A stretch of 64,000 bases of DNA from Thermoplasmatota archaeon (GTDB lineage Archaea > Thermoplasmatota > Thermoplasmata > Lutacidiplasmatales > JAMCUS01), in NCBI GenBank assembly GCA_023379385.1, contig JAMCUS010000013.1:36635-100634 (forward strand), read 5' to 3'. Below, in pieces: positions 1 through 6,352 of the stretch (its first letter is position 1; every line of letters starts with the position of its first letter). A program made the translations under genes and the position numbers. The notes under the pieces are model-generated. The model was not told the DNA's origin. It saw nothing but the letters and a program-made list of their open reading frames with translations, and searched no databases.

Positions 1-512
1 TCCCTCATAAATTCCATTGGTCTCGAAAGAACATAAAATATGTCTTTTCCATTTTTTACAAAAATCTCTTTTACATCATCAAGTATTATGAACATCGATT
101 TTTCTTTTTTGGATAAAATATTTAGAATATCTTTGAGATATACAGAACCACTATAACCGGTAGATTTCAAATCTGGTGAGAATGCAATATTTTCTACAAA
201 TCGTTCATCTTTAACAATGTATTTCATAACGTTGCGGTACATTTCGAGTATTGTATCATAAGGTGAAATTCTTGCACAGTTATAATATGAAACGTACAGA
301 TTATCATATTTTTTTGAGAAATGGGTTTCTATTTTTTTAGTTACCATTGTTTTTCCTGTACCTGTAGAGCCACTTATATAAAAGAAGAATTTCTCTTTTC
401 TTTCTATTGCATTTTCAAATTTAGATATGATCTTTTCATACGCCTCTTTTCTTACAGATATGTCATCCGGTATATATTCAAATGTTAATGCCTCAGAATC
501 TTTTATATTCAT
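1..512 (-). CDS. Orc1/Cdc6-like AAA+ ATPase, partial (C-terminus beyond window)
   Basis: The minus strand from 512 stays open to the window edge and encodes the N-terminal part of an AAA+ ATPase. A Walker A motif GSTGTGKT lies near residue 42 and a Walker B-like IILDDV near residue 135, spaced as in Orc1/Cdc6 initiators. That family binds origin DNA and loads the replicative helicase. I start it at the ATG at 512 because an AGAGGT ribosome-binding site sits 6 bases upstream; an ATG at 518 touches that site. The stop of the upstream glmM gene is only about 10 bases away, so the two are probably co-transcribed. It is a different gene from the complete Orc1/Cdc6 at 27605 and could be a divergent paralogue with another role. 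The missing C-terminal winged helix prevents a firmer call. Confidence 0.7.
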   Translation of the reverse strand, partial: MNIKDSEALTFEYIPDDISVRKEAYEKIISKFENAIERKEKFFFYISGSTGTGKTMVTKKIETHFSKKYDNLYVSYYNCARISPYDTILEMYRNVMKYIVKDERFVENIAFSPDLKSTGYSGSVYLKDILNILSKKEKSMFIILDDVKEIFVKNGKDIFYVLSRPMEFMR

Positions 513-522
513 TAACATACCT

Positions 523-1890
523 CTAGGAATGTCCTGTATCCATGATAAAAGCATCTATTTTTTTAACATATTCTTCAGCTATGGCCATAGCACTTTTTTC
601 GTTTGTGGATTCAACATAAACTCTGATAATTGGTTCCGTACCTGATGCCCTCACCAGCACCCATCCAGTATCTATAAATAACTTCAAACCATCCGTTTTA
701 TCAATTTTCAATCCATTTGACTCAATCTCCATTCGTTTCATTACTTCGCTTTTTTTACTGTTATCACAATGTACTTTCATTTTTGAAAATCCAACAGAAG
801 GTACGCGATCAAAAAGCTCCTTTGAACTTATATCACCTTCCGAAAGTATTTTCAACATATAGGCAAGAGTCATGCCACCATCTCTGGCATATAAATGTTC
901 AGGGTATATCATGCCACCATTCTCTTCTCCACCGAATAATGCATTGAGTTCTATCATTAGTGATGAAACAGCAGGTGCACCTATTTTGGAATATCTGGTA
1001 ACGCCACCTGCTGAAGAAATGTATCTTTCTACAATCGATGACGTAGATACAGGCGTTACGAAAATTCCAGAGCCCCTTCTTTTTATTATATCATACGCAA
1101 TAGTTGCAAGTGCAACTTCTCCGGCAATAAAATTGCCCTCGTTATCTATGAATATTGCTCTATCTGCATCTCCATCATGTGCCACACCCAGATCTGCATT
1201 TATTGATTTCACCATCTTTATTAAATTTGATAAATTTTCTTTGACTGGTTCTGGATTTCTTCCAGGAAATGATCCCTGAATATTGCTATTTATCGTAACA
1301 GGTATATGTCCCAGTCGTTCCACAATATGAGGAGATGTTACACTGCCTACACTATTGGCAGAATCTATGACAACCAAAAGCTTTCTTTTTTTATGTTCTG
1401 ATTCAGTATGTTTAACTATTGAAGCTATATACTCCTGTGCCGCCGTGTCGGTATTCCTTACCAGCCCCGTTTCGTTCCATTCAACAGGCACAGATTTTCC
1501 ATCAAAATAGATTGATTCAATGGCTTCTTCATCTGTCTCACTCAATTCCATTCCGGTTGAAGAGATGCATTTTATTCCATTAAATTCTGGTGGATTGTGC
1601 GAGGCTGTTATTATAACACCTCCAGCTAATTTATGATTTTTTATAAATAATTGAATGGCAGGCGTTGGCACCATTCCTAAATCTATTACATTAATACCTG
1701 TAAGACAAAGTGATCCGGTAACTATTCTCTTTACAGCATCTGAACTCGTTCTAGCGTCTGTTCCTATAGCAAGCCAGCTATTCTTTCCATACCATGTACC
1801 TATTGCTTCTGCAATTTTTGAAATGAACTCTACATTCAGTTCTTTATTAACTATGCCTCTAATCCCATTCGTACCAAATAGCTTTTTCAT
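523..1890 (-). CDS. glmM: Phosphoglucosamine mutase / phosphomannomutase
   Basis: A 455-residue alpha-D-phosphohexomutase, the usual length. It interconverts hexosamine-6-phosphate (or hexose-6-phosphate) and the 1-phosphate, feeding UDP-GlcNAc or GDP-mannose for surface glycans. All four family signatures are visible: the N-terminal FGTNGIRG, the phosphoserine loop TASHNPPEFNG (Ser97), the metal-binding DGDADR near residue 240, the sugar-binding GEENGG near 325 and the phosphate-binding RASGTEPIIRVY near the C-terminus. Archaeal members are hard to split between GlmM and ManB by sequence alone; the FGTNGIRG start and lack of insertions favour GlmM. It lies just upstream of the partial Orc1-like gene on the same strand. 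Confidence 0.88.
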   Translation of the reverse strand: MKKLFGTNGIRGIVNKELNVEFISKIAEAIGTWYGKNSWLAIGTDARTSSDAVKRIVTGSLCLTGINVIDLGMVPTPAIQLFIKNHKLAGGVIITASHNPPEFNGIKCISSTGMELSETDEEAIESIYFDGKSVPVEWNETGLVRNTDTAAQEYIASIVKHTESEHKKRKLLVVIDSANSVGSVTSPHIVERLGHIPVTINSNIQGSFPGRNPEPVKENLSNLIKMVKSINADLGVAHDGDADRAIFIDNEGNFIAGEVALATIAYDIIKRRGSGIFVTPVSTSSIVERYISSAGGVTRYSKIGAPAVSSLMIELNALFGGEENGGMIYPEHLYARDGGMTLAYMLKILSEGDISSKELFDRVPSVGFSKMKVHCDNSKKSEVMKRMEIESNGLKIDKTDGLKLFIDTGWVLVRASGTEPIIRVYVESTNEKSAMAIAEEYVKKIDAFIMDTGHS

Positions 1891-1993
1891 GTTCTGTTAA
1901 ACCCGTTTCATCTATAAAAAATATTACTAAATATTACTATATATAATATAATATCTTTATTTAATAGCGATAACACGTACTGTTCTGTTATGG

Positions 1994-2719
1994 TCATCCT
2001 TTATTCGTAATAAAATTTTTTAATGAAATACAATCAGGTTTGCTATGTATAGCCACATTATCGTATCTTTCAAAATCCATGCTCAGTCGGAGGTTATTGA
2101 ATACCTCCCCTTTAAATATGCTCTGATTATATGGCAGTTCCAGTATAATCCTTTTTGCCTCGTTCATAAAATTCTCTGAATCTATAATAAAATCTGCAAT
2201 ATTCTGCTCCTCTATTTTAAATATTTTTTTTGATAAAAAGCCATAATATCTTTTTTTGCCATATATTGCGGATAGCAATGAAGGCGTAGCTATAAAATGT
2301 GGCATGCCATACCACAATCCTGGAAAACCAGCTAGTGCATTGTTTTTAGAGATTATTATATCTCCTAAAAGAGCTAACTCAAACCCTGCATCTACGCTGT
2401 TTCCGTTTATTAAGGAGACAACAATCTTTGGCATAGATAGAACTGTTGTAGCTATCGTATGGCCAAGACTTAATAATCTTTTTATATCATCTGGATTCTC
2501 AAACCGTTTTTCGCAAATATCCAGTCCTGTAGAATATGTCCTTTTTGTTCCTGTTATTACAACTGCATTAATACTGTTATCCGTCATGGCAATACTCAAT
2601 GCACCCAGCATTTCAGATAACATTTCTGCATCCATAACGTTGCTGTTACCGTTGTCCATTGCAATTATACCCAGTTTATTTTCTGCCCAAAATGATACTT
2701 TTTTAAAATTTTTATACAT
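1994..2719 (-). CDS. Enoyl-CoA hydratase/isomerase (crotonase) family protein
   Basis: About 241 residues with the crotonase fold: an ITGTKRTYSTGLDI strand-loop near residue 60 and the oxyanion-hole helix SLINGNSVDAGFELALLGDI near residue 105. The usual catalytic glutamates are not clearly recognisable, so the substrate and reaction cannot be given; it may be a CoA-thioester isomerase or hydratase of fatty-acid or branched-chain metabolism. I start at the ATG at 2719, which has a GGTGGATT site 8 bases upstream. A GTG at 2731 would extend it by four residues. It overlaps the end of the small membrane-protein gene before it, so it is the last gene of the Rieske-cytochrome b transcript although no functional link is evident. 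Confidence 0.72.
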   Translation of the reverse strand: MYKNFKKVSFWAENKLGIIAMDNGNSNVMDAEMLSEMLGALSIAMTDNSINAVVITGTKRTYSTGLDICEKRFENPDDIKRLLSLGHTIATTVLSMPKIVVSLINGNSVDAGFELALLGDIIISKNNALAGFPGLWYGMPHFIATPSLLSAIYGKKRYYGFLSKKIFKIEEQNIADFIIDSENFMNEAKRIILELPYNQSIFKGEVFNNLRLSMDFERYDNVAIHSKPDCISLKNFITNKG

Positions 2720-2918
2720 TATACAATCCACCTGTATAATACGAATAAATCATTATAATCTCTCCTACAAGAATGAACTCTATTCCAAGTCCAAACCCAA
2801 ACAGTTCATATACAGCATTTATGTACGCATATGATATTATCGGTATGACTGCAATCTGAAGTAACAGAATGAAAAGTGACAACCTTTTAATTCCTTCAAA
2901 AATCTCCTTATTATTCAT
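2712..2918 (-). CDS. Small membrane protein of the cytochrome b cluster
   Basis: A 68-residue protein with two predicted hydrophobic helices (about residues 12-33 and 42-60) and no soluble domain. No family recognised. Its ATG overlaps the stop of the preceding gene in an ATGA arrangement, which indicates translational coupling. The chain of overlaps links it to another tiny membrane protein and to cytochrome b, so it may be a small accessory subunit of the quinol-oxidising complex. That role is inferred from position and topology only. Confidence 0.6.
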   Translation of the reverse strand: MNNKEIFEGIKRLSLFILLLQIAVIPIISYAYINAVYELFGFGLGIEFILVGEIIMIYSYYTGGLYNV

Positions 2919-3151
2919 GCAACCACCTTTCTGGATGTTTTTAAGGAATCTACTTTTTTTATAAATTCAATGAGCATGTATGTTGTAAAAATAATCGCAC
3001 CAGATAACACAAATGCGTATACAGCATGCAGATAACTGAAGTTTGAAACAAGGGCGTATGACTGGCTATAAAGCAATACGACCTCAGCCGTATCAGCAAA
3101 TACCAGGACGGTATATATTGAAAATAGAATTAAAAAGGGATGCAGCTTCAT
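2915..3151 (-). CDS. Small membrane protein of the cytochrome b cluster
   Basis: A 78-residue protein with two hydrophobic helices (about residues 3-25 and 40-63) and a short basic C-terminal tail. It overlaps cytochrome b at its 5' end and the next small membrane protein at its 3' end, each by four bases. No heme ligands or cysteine motifs are seen and I recognise no family. As with its neighbour, a structural or assembly role in the cytochrome b/Rieske complex is the simplest reading of the context. Confidence 0.6.
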   Translation of the reverse strand: MKLHPFLILFSIYTVLVFADTAEVVLLYSQSYALVSNFSYLHAVYAFVLSGAIIFTTYMLIEFIKKVDSLKTSRKVVA

Positions 3152-4395
3152 TTATCAACACCCTCCTTTTTGTCATTGCAATCTGATGCATCACTGAAAT
3201 GTTGCTTTTTATTTTTTGTATTGCTGTGTGTAAAAGAGTTTCTCTCAGAACCGGTTGGTGTTACCTTCCTGTATTTATAGTATAAACCATATGTCAGACC
3301 AAAGTTAAATGCAATTATACCCAGCATTATTGGAATCCATACTACAGGCTGAACCTGAACAGCCGGCTGTAAATATCCCCATATTGTAAAAAGTATAAAA
3401 TAGTCTAAATTAACAGTTACGATAGAGACAAAAAAAGGTCTGTCTTTAGGGTCTCTGCTTTCGCTTCTATCAAAAAATGGCACCAGCATATAGAAAATAA
3501 CGATCACAAGTAAAATATATATTATATTGCTGCTGATAGGTACAAAATCAATTACCTTATATGGAGCTACGAGATACCATTCAGGCATAGCCTGCACAAT
3601 TACAGACGATCCCGCTTCCGGAGCAAGTGGTACTGGAAATACAGAAGCGATAACAATTACAAAACCCCATAAAATCAATGTTATACCGGCTGTATAGGAT
3701 AGGAAGGTAGGTACCCATGATAACGTAGATCCCTTTTGTTCTGTCTTCATTGATACCGGCGGTGTAGCCTCATTTTTCTCATAAAGATACATGTGTATAC
3801 CGAATAAAAGCATCAGAATTGCCGGCAATATCAAGATATGTAAGTCAAGCATTCTACCGAATTCCGATGAAATTGTGCCGTTGCCAGTTATCAATGATGC
3901 CAGGAAATTACCTATCAACGGGAATTTTGATGCTAGTCCAACACCTACATCCGTAGCATCTACAGATACCTCTGTATACGGCAGAAAGTATCCTGTAAAA
4001 CCAGATCCAACAACCACAAGAGCCATAAGTATACCTATGATCCATGCGAGCTCTCTTGGCTTTTTATACGCACCTATATAGTAATTTCTGAAAAAATGTA
4101 TAAAAATCAGCAAAATCATAACATAAGCCATATAAAGATGCGCGTTTAACAAAATAATACCGAAAGGAACCTTATTTATTATATACTGGGTACTTGAATA
4201 TGCTGTAGACGCTCCGGGTGTATAGTACAGCATTAAAAGAACCCCTGTTATGGCCTGAAATATAAAGGCTGCCGCAAGCAAACCACCGGTCCAATATGAT
4301 ATATCCATTGTATATTCAGGCATGGCCTTTAATGGTATATCCGATATGTGCGCCCTGCTATCAATCCAGTTCCAAATTATATCAAAAAAGCTCAT
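3148..4395 (-). CDS. Cytochrome b of a bc-type quinol-oxidising complex
   Basis: A 415-residue integral membrane protein, about eight helices, carrying both cytochrome b heme-binding histidine pairs. The first pair (in NAHLYMAY...FIHFF, residues about 85-99) is spaced H-X13-H. The second (LDLHILIL...FGIHMYL) is H-X14-H, the spacing of cytochrome b6 rather than mitochondrial b. The quinol-site signature PEWY is present near residue 276. The C-terminal part is fused as in cytochrome bc1, not split as in b6/subunit IV. It transfers electrons from quinol across the membrane together with the Rieske protein encoded 9 bases upstream. No cytochrome c gene is adjacent; in related acidophiles a blue copper protein or a terminal oxidase takes the electrons. 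Confidence 0.9.
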   Translation of the reverse strand: MSFFDIIWNWIDSRAHISDIPLKAMPEYTMDISYWTGGLLAAAFIFQAITGVLLMLYYTPGASTAYSSTQYIINKVPFGIILLNAHLYMAYVMILLIFIHFFRNYYIGAYKKPRELAWIIGILMALVVVGSGFTGYFLPYTEVSVDATDVGVGLASKFPLIGNFLASLITGNGTISSEFGRMLDLHILILPAILMLLFGIHMYLYEKNEATPPVSMKTEQKGSTLSWVPTFLSYTAGITLILWGFVIVIASVFPVPLAPEAGSSVIVQAMPEWYLVAPYKVIDFVPISSNIIYILLVIVIFYMLVPFFDRSESRDPKDRPFFVSIVTVNLDYFILFTIWGYLQPAVQVQPVVWIPIMLGIIAFNFGLTYGLYYKYRKVTPTGSERNSFTHSNTKNKKQHFSDASDCNDKKEGVDK

Positions 4396-4404
4396 TTTAA
4401 TTCC

Positions 4405-5049
4405 TCATTGATTATTTAAAGTGGTTACGGGAGCTGTATTTCCTTTGGGTGGACTTCCACCGGTAAGATCATCTGTATGGCCATATATTACAGGACCATT
4501 CATTTTGACCGCCTGAAGCGTATCTGTGCTAGAGTCATATGTTAGAACAACCATGGGCTGGGGTTTTGTGGTTGGACTTGTGATTATACTGCATCTATTG
4601 AAGGGATCAAAAGTACTTCCGTGACATGAGCAGTGTATATACGATGTATAACCATCAATGGGTGGCGACCCAGGTGGATAAAACTTTATACTAGGTGGTA
4701 AACACCCGAGATGCTCACATATGGCACTGTAAGCAACTATGCTGTTCTGTGGTCCAACACCACCTGGCACACTTTTACCGAGGTTCAGAAGAAAGTTTGG
4801 TTCGTTAAGAAGTGGATAATCAAACAGTACGATCTGTGGATTGTTAACAGCAATTGTACTGGCTTTTATAGGGTTTCCGGAGCTATCCACAAGTGTTAAC
4901 GCAGGAAATTCACTGACGCCTATTGTGGGAGCTACAATGTAAGATAGTGAAGGAGCAAAAGCACCCAGAGCCACCACAGCAGATCCAATGGATACCATCT
5001 TCAAAAATTTTCTTCTGGATAAATCAATTTCATTCTCTTTCTTACTCAT
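4405..5049 (-). CDS. Rieske iron-sulfur protein
   Basis: A 214-residue Rieske protein. The N-terminus SRRKFLK followed by a hydrophobic helix (about residues 12-38) is a twin-arginine-type signal anchor. The [2Fe-2S] ligands are seen as CEHLGC and CSCHGS, giving the two Cys and two His ligands plus the disulfide cysteines. It accepts electrons from quinol at the outer face of the membrane for the cytochrome b encoded next. It is the first gene of a tight minus-strand set (Rieske, cytochrome b, two small membrane proteins, crotonase-like protein). The upstream region is AT-rich with TATA-like sequence around 5090-5110. Confidence 0.9.
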   Translation of the reverse strand: MSKKENEIDLSRRKFLKMVSIGSAVVALGAFAPSLSYIVAPTIGVSEFPALTLVDSSGNPIKASTIAVNNPQIVLFDYPLLNEPNFLLNLGKSVPGGVGPQNSIVAYSAICEHLGCLPPSIKFYPPGSPPIDGYTSYIHCSCHGSTFDPFNRCSIITSPTTKPQPMVVLTYDSSTDTLQAVKMNGPVIYGHTDDLTGGSPPKGNTAPVTTLNNQ

Positions 5050-5363
5050 TACAGATACACCTGCTACTGCAAGGCATATATACGTTATATCTTTATTAAA
5101 TAGTTTATGAATATAAAATAAATAGTACGTATAGTAATCAACATACTATTTATTTTAATAATAAAAATGTATAAAGTAAATACCAAAAATGATGGTTGAG
5201 TTAATATGGATGAGGTGAAAAAATAATTCATAAATCTTTATATAGCATAAATTGTTTTGGTATTCTATTACATTGATTCACTCTCCCTCCTTTTATTTTT
5301 TTAGGAGGAGGGTGGTGATTGGCGTGACCGAAGGTAGCTGTTTATTGGTGGATGGTTGGGCGT
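5050..5363. other. Intergenic region with promoter and GC-rich hairpin
   Basis: No recognised gene. The left half is AT-rich and should hold the Rieske promoter. On the plus strand a good archaeal TATA box at 5237-5244 is followed by a 7-bp hairpin (CCCTCCT at 5285-5291 with AGGAGGG at 5306-5312) with a T-rich loop. The unusually G-rich stretch that follows contains a possible 21-codon reading frame starting at GTG 5312 behind AGGAGG. Confidence 0.5.
5237..5244 (+). promoter_or_regulatory. TATA box without an assigned gene
   Basis: The sequence TTTATATA matches the archaeal box A consensus. Transcription would begin near 5268 and run into the hairpin at 5285-5312 and a possible 21-residue peptide ending at 5377, antisense to the 3' end of pdxT. 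The product, RNA or peptide, is unknown. Confidence 0.4.
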
Positions 5364-5960
5364 TTACTCCTTTATGATCTGTTTTAAAAACAGTTCGTGT
5401 ATTTCTGTATTATCTGTAAGTTCTGGATGGAATGTAGATGCCATGTTTTTTCCCGATCTAACCAACACTGGAAGGCTATTATAGGTTGATAGAATCTCTA
5501 CATTCTTGCCAGTACCTCTAATTACAGGTGCTCTGATAAATATTGCTCTAAATGGCTTATCAAGCCCATCTATTTTTATATCGGTTTCAAAGGAATCTTT
5601 CTGTCTACCATAACTGTTTCTCTCTATTTCTATATCTATAATTGATAAAGGAACGATATCACTATTTATGATTTTAGTTGATAACAGTATAGCACCTGCA
5701 CATGTACCAAAAAATATTGTACCTTTTTCAGATAACATTTTCATACGTTTCAAAAGATTTTCATTTTTCATCAATTTCAATATTACTGTACTTTCACCAC
5801 CTGGTATGATCACCGCAGATATTGTTTCATGCTTATCAAAATCTGTTAAAGATGATACGGCAACTGCATGTTCATTAATATTTAACTTTTTTAACGTTTT
5901 TTCTGTTATATATATATGCTCACTTACGTCACCCTGAATTGATAAAATTGCAACAGTCAT
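5364..5960 (-). CDS. pdxT: Pyridoxal 5'-phosphate synthase glutaminase subunit
   Basis: A class I-type glutaminase of about 198 residues that supplies ammonia to PdxS for de novo pyridoxal phosphate synthesis. Visible are the N-terminal AILSIQGDVSEH, the oxyanion strand IIPGGEST, the nucleophile elbow FGTCAGA and the catalytic His-Glu in STFHPELT. The start at ATG 5960 puts the family's typical first strand at residue 2; the open frame continues upstream by 26 residues that do not look like the family. An AT-rich TATA-like stretch lies about 20-30 bases before this ATG. PdxS is not in this window. Confidence 0.88.
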   Translation of the reverse strand: MTVAILSIQGDVSEHIYITEKTLKKLNINEHAVAVSSLTDFDKHETISAVIIPGGESTVILKLMKNENLLKRMKMLSEKGTIFFGTCAGAILLSTKIINSDIVPLSIIDIEIERNSYGRQKDSFETDIKIDGLDKPFRAIFIRAPVIRGTGKNVEILSTYNSLPVLVRSGKNMASTFHPELTDNTEIHELFLKQIIKE

Positions 5961-6210
5961 GCCAAATTCACAATGATTTAAATAAATTGTTATATTTAAC
6001 ATTATCCAGTTACATATATAGTGTGCTGTCAGGCACATATAAATTAATATGTTGTTATAAATAAATAATTCAGTAGTTTATCACTACAATTCCATAAAAA
6101 TGTTCACATTGCTGACATATATTTTGGTGTATTCAAAATTGATTAAGATAGGTTTAATAAATATTACATATTTATCTATAAGTAAAGCCTATTTCCTTAA
6201 AAATCACAAT

Positions 6211-6307
6211 GCGGGAGTACTCAAGCATGGCCAAAGGGGCAAGGCTTAGGACCTTGTTGCGCAGGCATTCGCCGGTTCAAAATAATATTGAAAATCCGGC
6301 CTCCCGC
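6211..6307 (+). tRNA. tRNA-Leu (UAG) with an interrupted T-loop
   Basis: The acceptor stem GCGGGAG/CTCCCGC (6211-6217, 6301-6307) encloses a leucine-type tRNA with a long variable arm. The anticodon stem CAAGG/CCTTG holds the loop CTTAGGA, anticodon TAG. The T-stem GCCGG/CCGGC (6271-6275, 6296-6300) is perfect but encloses 20 bases instead of seven. Removing 13 bases restores the expected TTCAAAT loop. Within the insertion TTCAA pairs with TTGAA, leaving a 3-base bulge and a 7-base loop, a relaxed bulge-helix-loop splice site. CCA is not encoded. A TATA-like TTTATCTATAAG lies about 35 bases upstream. ValRS follows 46 bases later on the same strand. Confidence 0.9.
6281..6293 (+). other. Putative 13-nt tRNA intron in the T-loop of tRNA-Leu
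   Basis: One of several equivalent placements of the 13 bases whose removal gives a normal TTCAAAT T-loop; repeated A residues make the exact ends ambiguous by a few bases. The segment closes a 5-bp helix (6276-6280 with 6288-6292) above the T-stem. The same architecture recurs in tRNA-Glu at 24701. Confidence 0.7.
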
Positions 6308-6352
6308 ATAAATAAAAGGTTTAAAAGCTATATGTCACACAGGTGATGTCTT

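Noticed and set aside
872-1279. 135-residue plus-strand open frame inside glmM
   Set aside because: It is antisense to conserved GlmM motifs, with no family signature and no ribosome-binding site; it is a shadow frame.
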